Shown piece by piece: positions 25,233 to 32,747 of a stretch of DNA of 64,000 nucleotides. Both the position numbers and the translations under genes were made by a program. Location: the NCBI RefSeq assembly GCF_047501175.1, contig NZ_JBEQWH010000004.1, forward strand, positions 62,001-126,000. The letters are read 5' to 3'. How positions within the stretch are numbered: the first letter of the stretch is position 1; each line of letters opens with the position of its first letter. Source of the DNA: Methanoprimaticola sp047501175 (lineage in GTDB: Archaea; Thermoplasmatota; Thermoplasmata; Methanomassiliicoccales; Methanomethylophilaceae). The notes beneath the pieces were generated by a model. It saw only the letters and a program-made list of their open reading frames with translations. It did not search any database and had not been told where the DNA came from.

Positions 25233-25253
25233 GGACGGGGTCGTGCCCCGTCC
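25233..25253 (-). terminator. Hairpin terminator of the repeat-rich membrane protein gene
   Basis: Perfect 8-bp stem GGACGGGG/CCCCGTCC with a 5-base loop, 3 bp beyond the stop at 25257. On the minus strand it is followed by CAACCCTTTTCC. Confidence 0.65.
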
Positions 25254-25256
25254 TTT

Positions 25257-27296
25257 TCACTTCTTGGACTTCTTCTTGGTGGTCTTGGTCCTGGGCTTGA
25301 CGACCGCGCAGATCTTCTCGCACTCGTCCTTCCCGTCCGTGACGTCCGCGGCGTTGAACCTGAGGACCTCCCATCCCTCCGCACGAAGCTCTTCGTCGAC
25401 GGACGTGTCCGCTCCGGGCTCGTCCACGTAGACGGCGACCTTCGCCTTGACGAAGGCGACGGGGATGTTGTGGGGGCCGTAGCCCCTCCTGCACCTGAGG
25501 TTCTTGTTCCACGCAGCCCTCCTGACACGGGCCTCGGGGGAGTTGTCCGTGTAGAGATCGTCCTCTCCCTCCTCGGGATCGGAGGATGCCATGGAGTCCT
25601 CGGTGACCTTTCCCCAGTCGGGCTCTGGCTCTGCGGGCTTCTCCTCATCGTCCCTGGTCTGGATCTGCTCGGAGATCACGGACTCGTAGGGCTCGTCGGG
25701 CACCGACACGGGGGTCGCGACGGGTGCCACGGGGACATCCTCTGCGACCGGCTCCTCGACCTTGGGCTCCTCTGCGGGAGCCTCGGCAGGTTCCTCCACG
25801 GGGGCCTTGGGCTCCTCTGCGGGGGTCTCCTCCTTCTTGGGCTCCTCTGCCTTCTCGACCAGCGCATCCTTGCGGGCCTCCTTCGGGGAGACGGAGGAGT
25901 CCTTCGACACCAGGCCCCAGTCGGGCTCGGCCGTGTGGAACTCGCTGATCTCCTTCTTGGGCTCGACGGGTGCCGCGATCACGGACTCGTAGGGCTCGTC
26001 CGGAACGGTGACCTCGGGGACCTCGGGAACGTCCTCTGCGGGAGCCTCGGCAGGTTCCTCCACGGGGGCCTTGGGCTCCTCTGCGGGGGTCTCCTCCTTC
26101 TTGGGCTCCTCTGCCTTCTCGACCAGCGCATCCTTGCGGGCCTCCTTCGGGGAGACGGAGGAGTCCTTCGACACCAGGCCCCAGTCGGGCTCGGCCGTGT
26201 GGAACTCGCTGATCTCCTTCTTGGGCTCGACGGGTGCCGCGATCACGGACTCGTAGGGCTCGTCCGGAACGGTGACCTCGGGGACCTCGGGAACGTCCTC
26301 TGCGGGAGCCTCGGCAGGTTCCTCCACGGGGGCCTTGGGCTCCTCTGCGGGGGTATCCTCCTTCTTGGGCTCCTCGACCTTCACCACGGGGGTCTCGACC
26401 TGCTTTGGCGAATCGGTCTGCTTGGTCACCTCGTTGGCATCCTTGGAGTTCATGAGTTTGCTCATGAAGTCTCCCATCGCCTTGGAGGGGGCCTTCTGCT
26501 CCTGCTTGGGCGCAGACTCCTCCCTCTTGGGCTCCTGGGTCTTCTGGATGGCCTCCTGGGTCTTGGGGGTCTTCGGGAGCTCGACGGTCCTGACCTTCTT
26601 GGGCTCCTCCTTCATCTCCTCCACGGGGGCCTTGGGCTCCTCTGCGGGGGTATCCTCCTTCTTGGGCTCGACCTTCTTCGCCTTGGGAGTGGCCTTCTTG
26701 TTCTGGGCCTGGGGCTTCTCCTTCTTGCTGGAGGTGGCAGCCTCGATGACCTCGCGGGTCTTGGGCGCGGAATCGGTCTTCACGAAGAGTGCGATCCAGG
26801 TGCCGATGGCGAGCCACGCGGCGAACGCCACGAGGAGTCCGAGGACGAACGTGCCGTCGTATCCCTTGATGAGACACATGACGCCCATGACGAGGTCGAC
26901 GGCCGCAAGGATGGCGGAGACATACATGGCCCCGTAGATGCGACTGACCCAGAGGGCCAGCATGTCCGCGACCAGCGCGAGACCGGCCACGATGCCTGCA
27001 GCTGCAATCACAGTGGGAGCGCTGCTGCCGGAGAACGCGGTTGCTATGAAAAGGACGCCGGTGATGGCGACAAGTATGCTCGAGATCTTCCTGACGAAGC
27101 TCTCGCCATTTATGATGGTGGGTGCGGAATAGACGATAGCCAGTATTCCTGCGACAGTCAAAATGTACAATGCGGTGGAATTGTCATCGGCGGTCAGCTC
27201 TGCGTCGCTGATGAAGAGCATGACGGCCGACACGACGAACAGCAGCGCGGCTACGATAGCCACACCGCTGAATATTCTTTTGTCGAGCGCTCCCAT
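25257..27296 (-). CDS. Membrane protein, Pro/Glu-rich repeat linker, Vsr/DUF559-like C-terminus
   Basis: Three-part protein of 679 residues. Residues ~1-175 hold about six hydrophobic segments (for example VAIVAALLFVVSAVMLFI and FVLGLLVAFAAWLAIGTWIALFV). Residues ~180-585 are a charged Pro/Glu/Lys/Ala linker with the recurring unit EEPKKEDTPAEEPKAPVEEP, including an 88-residue segment repeated at the DNA level. The last ~90 residues are globular: RVRRAAWNKNLRCRRGYG, VAVYVDEPGAD and LRAEGWEVLRFNAADV resemble Vsr/DUF559-like PD-(D/E)XK folds, though a full catalytic set is not evident. A TATA-like CATTAAATGG lies 27 bp before the ATG. Function is unknown. The membrane anchor is clear, while the nuclease-like resemblance is tentative. 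Confidence 0.75.
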   Translation of the reverse strand: MGALDKRIFSGVAIVAALLFVVSAVMLFISDAELTADDNSTALYILTVAGILAIVYSAPTIINGESFVRKISSILVAITGVLFIATAFSGSSAPTVIAAAGIVAGLALVADMLALWVSRIYGAMYVSAILAAVDLVMGVMCLIKGYDGTFVLGLLVAFAAWLAIGTWIALFVKTDSAPKTREVIEAATSSKKEKPQAQNKKATPKAKKVEPKKEDTPAEEPKAPVEEMKEEPKKVRTVELPKTPKTQEAIQKTQEPKREESAPKQEQKAPSKAMGDFMSKLMNSKDANEVTKQTDSPKQVETPVVKVEEPKKEDTPAEEPKAPVEEPAEAPAEDVPEVPEVTVPDEPYESVIAAPVEPKKEISEFHTAEPDWGLVSKDSSVSPKEARKDALVEKAEEPKKEETPAEEPKAPVEEPAEAPAEDVPEVPEVTVPDEPYESVIAAPVEPKKEISEFHTAEPDWGLVSKDSSVSPKEARKDALVEKAEEPKKEETPAEEPKAPVEEPAEAPAEEPKVEEPVAEDVPVAPVATPVSVPDEPYESVISEQIQTRDDEEKPAEPEPDWGKVTEDSMASSDPEEGEDDLYTDNSPEARVRRAAWNKNLRCRRGYGPHNIPVAFVKAKVAVYVDEPGADTSVDEELRAEGWEVLRFNAADVTDGKDECEKICAVVKPRTKTTKKKSKK
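25771..26380 (-). repeat. 264-bp in-frame tandem repeat within the membrane protein gene
   Basis: Successive copies are offset by exactly 264 bp (88 codons). The same sequence recurs at 25771, 26035 and 26299 (TCTGCGGGAGCCTCGG on the + strand) and at 25981 and 26245 (ACGGACTCGTAGGG). Two full units plus a partial third are near-identical, including at synonymous positions, so duplication is recent or homogenised. The reading frame is kept. Confidence 0.9.
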
Positions 27297-27605
27297 GAGT
27301 CAGGGAACGTAAGCTTTCCATTTAATGGTGTTGGCACTTCCGAAATGACACAATAGCCAGCCTCCGAAGCACTGGCTACCCCGAAAGGCCTCAGAAATGC
27401 AGTTCAGACAATTTATTGTCGTATGACCATCTGTCTCTGCCACGGTTTTAAAGCTCACGTTAAAATAATAGCGCGTGTTATTCCCTTCTTATCCTTATAA
27501 TACGGGACGTGAGGTCCTGTGTCACATCACGGTCGACGGGGGCGTGCCCCCTTCACATATCGGCCTTCCCGACCAGGGAAGGCAGCACGAAAAGGAGCCT
27601 AAGCA
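27297..27605. promoter_or_regulatory. Divergent intergenic region with structured leader of the beta-CASP RNase gene
   Basis: For the minus-strand gene, CATTAAATGG at 27318-27327 is a TATA-like box. For the plus-strand gene, CCTTATAATACG at 27493-27504 is a TATA-like box, giving a ~75-base leader. The leader holds two hairpins, GGGGG-CGTG-CCCCC (27538-27551) and CCTTCCC-GACCA-GGGAAGG (27564-27582), ahead of an AAAGGAGC Shine-Dalgarno. Nothing is recognised at 27330-27480. Confidence 0.6.
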
Positions 27606-28841
27606 ATGAAAATGAAATTCAAGTTTCTGGGCGGCGCTGACATGGTCGGCCGCATGGGAATGACCATGGAAGGGGACGGGATGAGGATACTCGTCGAGTA
27701 TGGACTCAGCCCCACCAAACCTCCTGAGTTCCCCCTGCCTGCACCCAAGATCGATCACCTGTTCCTCACCCACTGCCACCTGGACCACTGCGGGATGGTC
27801 CCCCAGGTCGTCGGGAGGGACAGATGCGAGGTGTTCACCACCCCCCTCTCCGCCGAGGTCGCGGAGCTGATGATGAAGGACACCCTCAAGATCGCGAAGG
27901 CCGAGGACTACGTCCAGCCGTACTCCGGTGACGACATCGAGAGGACCATGCAGTGCGTGGTCCCCATGACCTACGGCGACGAGATCACCATCAACCACGT
28001 GGACGTCGGGATGCTCGATGCGGGACATGTCCCCGGAGCGGCGATGTTCGAATTCAGCCGCGACGTCAACACGATCTACTCCGGAGACATCCACACGGAG
28101 GCCCAGAGGCTGGTCAAGGGCGCCAAGCCCAAGGACTGCCACAACCTCTTCATCGAGGGGACGTACTGCGACCGCAACCACCCTCCTAGGAAGAACACCG
28201 AGAGGGATTTCCTCGCGAAGGTGGAGGAGGTCATCGACCGCGGAGGCACCGTGCTCGTCCCCTGTTTCGCGGTCGGAAGGACCCAGGAGATCATGATGCT
28301 CCTGAAGGACCTGGACTACGAGATGTGGGTCGACGGCATGGGAAGGTCCGTCACCCGCCTGTTCCTCGACTACCCCGAGTACCTCAGGGACGAGAGGCAG
28401 CTCAGGAGCGCCAGGAAGAAGTTCAACGAGGTCAGGAGACCCGGCAGCAGAGAGGCGGCCATGAAGGGCCAGATCATCGTGACCACCGGCGGCATGCTCG
28501 ACGGAGGCCCCGTGATCAGGTACCTCAACAAGATAAAGAACGACCCCAAGAGCGCGATCCTCCTCGTGGGATACCAGGCAGAGGACACCAACGGCAGGAT
28601 GCTCATGGACCAGGGCTGCGTCACCATCGACGGCGAGGTCTGCAAGGTCGCATGCGAGCTCCAGAAGTACGACTTCTCCGCCCACGCCGACCACGACCAG
28701 ATCCTCGACTTCATCAAGGCCTGCGACCCCGACAACGTCATCTTCATGCACTCGGACGGCAGGGAGAAGTTCCTCCCCGACCTGACGGACTACAACGTCA
28801 TCCTCCCGATGACCGGCGAGGAGTTCGAGCTGGACGTGTGA
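27606..28841 (+). CDS. Beta-CASP metallo-beta-lactamase RNase (aCPSF2-like)
   Basis: RNA endonuclease/exonuclease of the metallo-beta-lactamase and beta-CASP superfamily. The 411 residues include the HxHxDH metal motif in FLTHCHLDHCGMVPQ near residue 58. Also present are GHVPGAAMFEF, YSGDIHTEAQRL, the beta-CASP core VLVPCFAVGRTQEIMMLL and TTGGMLDGGP, and the C-terminal FSAHADHDQILDFI. There are no N-terminal KH domains, so it is aCPSF2-like and not aCPSF1. The RNase may control its own mRNA through the hairpin leader, but that is speculation. nadC follows 2 bp after its stop. Confidence 0.92.
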   Translation: MKMKFKFLGGADMVGRMGMTMEGDGMRILVEYGLSPTKPPEFPLPAPKIDHLFLTHCHLDHCGMVPQVVGRDRCEVFTTPLSAEVAELMMKDTLKIAKAEDYVQPYSGDDIERTMQCVVPMTYGDEITINHVDVGMLDAGHVPGAAMFEFSRDVNTIYSGDIHTEAQRLVKGAKPKDCHNLFIEGTYCDRNHPPRKNTERDFLAKVEEVIDRGGTVLVPCFAVGRTQEIMMLLKDLDYEMWVDGMGRSVTRLFLDYPEYLRDERQLRSARKKFNEVRRPGSREAAMKGQIIVTTGGMLDGGPVIRYLNKIKNDPKSAILLVGYQAEDTNGRMLMDQGCVTIDGEVCKVACELQKYDFSAHADHDQILDFIKACDPDNVIFMHSDGREKFLPDLTDYNVILPMTGEEFELDV

Positions 28842-28843
28842 CC

Positions 28844-29644
28844 ATGAGGGCCGACGGATTCCTGAAGGCCGACATCGGGCGCGGTGACATCACCACCGAG
28901 CTGACCGTCCCGGACACCGACGGCTCCGCGTACATCACGTGCGAGCAGGACACGGTGATCGCCGGGATCTCGGTCATAGACGACCTGTTGGACTCCGTCG
29001 GCATATCCATGACCGCCCTGGTGAAGGACGGCGACCGCGCGAGGGCGGGGACGAGGGTGGCCTCGATATCCGGGCCCCTCCCCGCGATAATCTCCTCCGA
29101 ACGCACCGTGCTGAACATACTCATGAGGATGAGCGGCATAGCCACGCTCACCGCGGAGGCGATCGAGAGGGTCGGCGGGAGGATCACGGTGGCCGCCACC
29201 AGGAAGACGACCCCGGGGTTCGGGGACTTCGAGAAGGAGGCCGTGAGGATAGCCGGCGGCGACACCCACCGCATGGCGCTGGACTCCATGATAATGATCA
29301 AGGACAACCACATCAAGGCCTGCGGAGGGGTCCGTCCGGCAATGGAGAAGGTCAGGAAGGCCTCGTTCTCCGTGAAGGTGGAGATCGAGGTCGAGAACAT
29401 GGAAGATGCGGTCCTGGCGGCGGAGATGGGCGCGGACATAATCATGGCCGACAACTGCGGACCGCAGCTCACGGGGGAGATCCGGGACGCCGTCAAGAGG
29501 ATAAACGACAGGACCCTCGTCGAGGCATCCGGCGGAGTCACGGTGGACACCATCGCGGACTACGTCGGAAAGGCGGACATCGTATCCCTGGGAAGCCTCA
29601 CGCATTCTGCGAAGGCGTCCATGTTCAGCATGGACGTGAACTGA
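28844..29644 (+). CDS. nadC: Nicotinate-nucleotide pyrophosphorylase (carboxylating)
   Basis: Converts quinolinate and PRPP to nicotinate mononucleotide in NAD synthesis. The 266-residue enzyme has the N-terminal DIGRGDITTELT, the ERTVLNILMRMSGIAT helix, ATRKTTPGFGDFEKEAVRIAGG (substrate-binding RKT motif), MIMIKDNHI, VEIEVENMEDA and EASGGVTVDTI. It lacks the longer N-terminus of many bacterial enzymes but begins at the usual archaeal position. The ATG at 28844 lies 2 bp after the RNase gene stop, so the two are probably co-transcribed. Confidence 0.94.
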   Translation: MRADGFLKADIGRGDITTELTVPDTDGSAYITCEQDTVIAGISVIDDLLDSVGISMTALVKDGDRARAGTRVASISGPLPAIISSERTVLNILMRMSGIATLTAEAIERVGGRITVAATRKTTPGFGDFEKEAVRIAGGDTHRMALDSMIMIKDNHIKACGGVRPAMEKVRKASFSVKVEIEVENMEDAVLAAEMGADIIMADNCGPQLTGEIRDAVKRINDRTLVEASGGVTVDTIADYVGKADIVSLGSLTHSAKASMFSMDVN

Positions 29645-29694
29645 CCCGCCTGAGAGAGCGGCAACAACACGTGACCGGCAGTCCGAGGAGGGAT

Positions 29695-29721
29695 CGATGG
29701 TCAGACAAAGACCATCGTCTG
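29695..29721 (+). terminator. Possible terminator after nadC
   Basis: CGATGGT (29695-29701) pairs with ACCATCG (29711-29717) around a 9-base loop. An alternative CAGAC/GTCTG pairing overlaps it. It is followed by a T-rich stretch to about 29745. Confidence 0.5.
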
Positions 29722-29747
29722 ATTCAAAGTTCCTTTCCTATTCTTGA

Positions 29748-29963
29748 CTATATGTACGATTTGGTAAACTGACAGGTGTCCAAGCCATCACTGAGGATCT
29801 TTCTTCGCAGCATAAACCCTGCGAACATCGTCTGCTGGGACCGATATTCCTGCCTACCACTATGCTCCAATATAGCACCCCTCTGTGCGAACGTTTCTAG
29901 ATCAGCAATAGCTTCGGGCGTGCCTATGACCAGATCCTCAAAGAATGACTCTGTTGCCATCAT
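29748..29963 (-). CDS. Short ORF of unknown function, possibly a fragment
   Basis: About 71 residues (MMATESFFEDLVIGTPEAIADLETFAQRGAIL...) in an AT-rich gap. The first half has plausible helical composition. After residue ~40 the sequence becomes irregular (FMLRRKILSDGLDTCQFTKSYI), as if the frame had been lost. It ends in TAG. No family is recognised. It may be the N-terminus of a degraded gene, and I am unsure that it is expressed. Confidence 0.3.
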   Translation of the reverse strand: MMATESFFEDLVIGTPEAIADLETFAQRGAILEHSGRQEYRSQQTMFAGFMLRRKILSDGLDTCQFTKSYI

Positions 29964-30087
29964 CTTCACCTTCGAAAGAGAAGCCGCACAACCGTTGATA
30001 AGGATTCCATGAAGTGCTATCAGACATGATACCTTGAACCATTATTGGATTTATCGACACCTATTGTTAAATTGAAGTTCTGATGGA

Positions 30088-30255
30088 TCATGGTATTGCA
30101 TCGCAGTCAAACTGTACTCCCCGTCCAATAGTCGGATCCTGCATCGCATCCCTGTCAGAGAAAACAAAGTTCAGCTCGATATCAAGATCCCCTGTGTAAG
30201 CAGGATATGGTGCTAATGTTCTGACTCTCCCGAGATTATTGACTTTGGTACATCG
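30088..30255 (-). pseudogene. Coding-like remnant without a start
   Basis: The minus strand reads about 55 codons between a TAA and a TGA. The product includes LGRVRTLAPYPAYTGDLDIELNFVFSDRD and IGRGVQFDCDAIP. The composition looks like protein but there is no start codon or recognisable domain, and the surroundings are AT-rich. I read it as a fragment of a decayed accessory gene. The rest of 29970-30319 shows nothing else. Confidence 0.25.
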
Positions 30256-30319
30256 TTACAATCCATATTATTGCTATAGGACCCTAACTCTAAAATCAGA
30301 TAAACGGGATTTCGGACTC

Positions 30320-30535
30320 ATGGCATTGAACATGGAGGACTACACCTGCGAGTTCTGCGGCAAGCCCTGCAAGAACATCGTCTACGCCGCATTCGTATGC
30401 GACGACATCGAGTGCCTCGAAAAGGCCCGTGTCGCACGCGGAGGCCCCGGAGGCCACATGACCAGAAAGGCCGCAGGACAGCCCATCATCCCCGTCGAGC
30501 TCGAAGAGACCGCGAAAGAGCTCAACAAGGAATGA
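30320..30535 (+). CDS. Small zinc-binding-type protein
   Basis: A 71-residue protein with CEFCGKPC (residues ~10-17) and a later CDDIEC (~29-34), a four-cysteine arrangement suited to one zinc. The rest is helical and charged, ending ELEETAKELNKE. I chose the ATG at 30320 (MALNMEDY). MEDY at 30332 is an alternative. The codon usage is GC-rich like chromosomal genes, in contrast to its AT-rich flanks, so it is probably a real, selected gene. No function is recognised. Confidence 0.65.
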   Translation: MALNMEDYTCEFCGKPCKNIVYAAFVCDDIECLEKARVARGGPGGHMTRKAAGQPIIPVELEETAKELNKE

Positions 30536-30543
30536 AACACTGA

Positions 30544-30575
30544 TCGTGCCGATATGAGGCTGTATATCGGCACGA
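30544..30575. terminator. 12-bp inverted repeat after the small zinc protein gene
   Basis: TCGTGCCGATAT pairs perfectly with ATATCGGCACGA around an 8-base loop, 8 bp after the stop. No T tract follows, so it may be a terminator, a processing site or an operator. Confidence 0.5.
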
Positions 30576-30905
30576 CTCGTAAACCAATCAGACATCTTTG
30601 ATTTCGTAAAAGTCATTCAGATTGGCACTCGATTGTAATCTTCTCGAAGACAGGACGATCACCGTATCCGAAGTTGGAGGATGGTCCGCAATCATACAGA
30701 GATCCCCAACCATACGGATTGAATCGATAATCTATAAACAATCATAACTCCATATAACATTTTATAATGACTATGAACTGTATATATGAAGGTCTTTATA
30801 ACCATCATTCGTTTATGTATGATATTATAGGACAATTCACTGTACCCAGCATAGCCGACAGCGGACCGTCGGAACAGTTAAGTCGGAATTTTATTATCGA
30901 CTATC
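30576..30905. other. AT-rich intergenic region
   Basis: No gene is seen. It is AT-rich, with repeated TATA-like stretches (for example ATATAACATTTTATAATG near 30753-30770 and ATGATATTATAGG near 30818-30830). It ends with ATTATCGACTATCA at 30893-30906, which overlaps the start codon of the next gene and recurs upstream of the BASS transporter. Confidence 0.4.
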
Positions 30906-31418
30906 ATGAAGGGCGACCTCCACACACTGAAGAAGGTATGCTTCTACGCCTCCAAGGTCATGCTCGTGGGCGAGATCGTACTCGCTGCCATGATACTCGT
31001 GAGCGTGGCGTTCGGGATCGGGTCGTTCCTCTCAGACAGCGTCCAGGATCAGCTGAACGTATGGACCGAGACGATCACCGGCGACCCTGCGATGACCGCC
31101 CCGCTGTTCATCCAGCTCATGGTCCTCCTGGTGCTCGGATTCCTGACCGTCGCGATCGTAAGAAGGTTGATGAACTCGATCCAGAAGGAGCACAGCCCCT
31201 TCGTGGACTCCAACGTCCAGCTCCTGAAGGCCATGTCCTGGTGCTACCTCGCAGGAGCCGTCGTCATGCCCGCCATACAGATCGTCTCAGGAGGGGAGAT
31301 CTCAGCGGTCCTGTTCCTTTTCTTCGGATCGCTGCTGATAAGCGTCGTGATGTACTGCCTCGCACTGGTGTTCCGCTACGGTGCGATCCTTCAGACGGAT
31401 GCGGACCATACGCTGTGA
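30906..31418 (+). CDS. DUF2975-type membrane protein
   Basis: A 170-residue protein with four hydrophobic helices: VMLVGEIVLAAMILVSVAFGIG, FIQLMVLLVLGFLTVAIVRRLM, a third ending AGAVVMPAIQIV, and VLFLFFGSLLISVVMYCLALVFRYGAILQ. Between helices 2 and 3 lies SIQKEHSPFVDSNVQLLKAMSW, as in DUF2975 proteins. These are very often paired with a small Cro/C1-type regulator, exactly as here (6 bp downstream). A membrane-tethering or signalling role for that regulator is inferred from the pairing. Confidence 0.8.
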   Translation: MKGDLHTLKKVCFYASKVMLVGEIVLAAMILVSVAFGIGSFLSDSVQDQLNVWTETITGDPAMTAPLFIQLMVLLVLGFLTVAIVRRLMNSIQKEHSPFVDSNVQLLKAMSWCYLAGAVVMPAIQIVSGGEISAVLFLFFGSLLISVVMYCLALVFRYGAILQTDADHTL

Positions 31419-31424
31419 GGTAAC

Positions 31425-31652
31425 ATGACGATCATCCTTCGTTTGGACAGGGTAATGGCCGACCGCAAGATGAAGCTCAACGAGCTCGCGGAGAAGGTCG
31501 GCATATCCAACGTGAACCTGTCCAACATCAAGACGGGGAAGATCGCCGCCATAAGGTTCTCCACCCTGAACGGGATCTGCAAGGCGCTGGACTGCCAGCC
31601 CGGGGACATCCTCGAGTACATCGAGGATGATGAAAGATCGGAAGAGGTTTGA
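31425..31652 (+). CDS. Cro/C1-type HTH regulator
   Basis: A 75-residue DNA-binding protein. Residues ~10-60 form a complete HTH_3-like domain: LDRVMADRKMKLNELAEKVGISNVNLSNIKTGKIAAIRFSTLNGICKALDCQPGDILEY. It lies 6 bp after the DUF2975 gene, the usual arrangement of this pair. It may bind the ATTATCGACTATCA element found before both the DUF2975 gene and the BASS transporter, but this is inference. Confidence 0.88.
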   Translation: MTIILRLDRVMADRKMKLNELAEKVGISNVNLSNIKTGKIAAIRFSTLNGICKALDCQPGDILEYIEDDERSEEV

Positions 31653-31676
31653 TGCGGGGCATCCCCCGCAAAGGAT

Positions 31677-32645
31677 TCACTGCCGTTCCGCGGACAGCTC
31701 GCGCTCCATCCTCTTCCTGCTGAACAGGACGGAGTCCATGAACGCCACCCAGCTGATCTCCACGATGATGGATGTGGCTATCGCGACCATCGCCAGAGGG
31801 GCGAGCCCCGTGGGCCCGAGGACGGCCATGCATGTCGCGATGGCGATGCCCTTGTTCTTGTACGAGGTCATCAGGATGTCGGTGACCCTCTGGGACCAGT
31901 GGATCTCCGCCTTCTTCTCGACGACCTCCAGAACGTTCCCGAGGAAGAACGAGCGCAGTGCCGCGATGATGAGGAACGCCACGAAGATCCAGACATCCCC
32001 TGCGAAATTGGTCGACCCCACGGAGAGCCAGACGAGTATGAAGATGCAGCAGTTCAGGAAGATCGCCATCATGTCCTTGTCGAACTTGAAGCGGGTCAGG
32101 AGCCTGGAGAGCACCAGCGGGATCCCGATGATCTCGATCACGGTGATGAAGACGGACTTCATGTCCACGATCTCGCCGAGAGTGAGCCAGACGATGAACG
32201 GGATCCATGCGAGGGACAGGACGTAGACCAGGATGGTCCCCCTGGCAGCGTGCTCCATGTCCCCGTTCAGGACGTACGAGAGAGGCACGACGGACGCGGC
32301 GAACGGCGTGGCGGCTATGAAGATGAGCCCCATGGCCTGGGCCCCGAACTCCGTGTCCTTGAGCAGATAGTACCCGATCAGCGGGATCAGCGACGAGATC
32401 ACCATGCCGAGGAACACCGCCCTGAGGACGGACCTCCAGTTGGTGACGGGGTTGAGGTTCTTGAAGGGCACCCGGGACAGGGAGACCGTCAGCATTATCG
32501 CGAGGAACAGCACCGTGAGGTTGGAGCGGGCATCGGCATCCAGGACCTCGCCGGGAAACGCCCCGGCGAAGTTCGTGATGAGCGCGACGACCAGTGCCAT
32601 CATCATCATGAAGGCGCTGCTCTTCAGCAGGTCTTTCGCATTCAT
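31677..32645 (-). CDS. BASS (bile acid:Na+ symporter) family transporter
   Basis: A 322-residue polytopic membrane protein with about nine or ten helices. The segment FIAATPFAASVVPLSYVLNGD matches the conserved substrate/Na+ crossover of BASS/SBF proteins. The later SYKNKGIAIATCMAVLGPTGLAPLAMVAIATSI is the second. It may carry a small organic anion or act in arsenite-like efflux, but no substrate can be assigned. It is convergent with the DUF2975/HTH pair. A TATA-like TTTTATAAC sits about 28 bp before the ATG. Confidence 0.8.
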   Translation of the reverse strand: MNAKDLLKSSAFMMMMALVVALITNFAGAFPGEVLDADARSNLTVLFLAIMLTVSLSRVPFKNLNPVTNWRSVLRAVFLGMVISSLIPLIGYYLLKDTEFGAQAMGLIFIAATPFAASVVPLSYVLNGDMEHAARGTILVYVLSLAWIPFIVWLTLGEIVDMKSVFITVIEIIGIPLVLSRLLTRFKFDKDMMAIFLNCCIFILVWLSVGSTNFAGDVWIFVAFLIIAALRSFFLGNVLEVVEKKAEIHWSQRVTDILMTSYKNKGIAIATCMAVLGPTGLAPLAMVAIATSIIVEISWVAFMDSVLFSRKRMERELSAERQ

Positions 32646-32747
32646 ATGAGGGGTGTCAGACCCGGGACTGTTATAAAATTATCGACTATCAATAAATTGT
32701 TAATCTTTATCAAGGTATAGAGGGCCCCGAAGGGCCCTCTTGGAGTT

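Noticed and set aside
25771..26380. CRISPR or non-coding repeat array
   Set aside because: Only about two and a half units of 264 bp, kept in frame inside a coding gene.
25215..27356. 713-codon + strand open frame with Leu/Gly repeats
   Set aside because: It is the complement of the Pro/Glu repeat region and mirrors its 264-bp repeat. No independent signals are present.
27522..28751. 409-codon open frame antisense to the beta-CASP RNase gene
   Set aside because: The product is Val/Asp/His/Leu-rich without a domain, the typical antisense shadow of a GC-rich gene.
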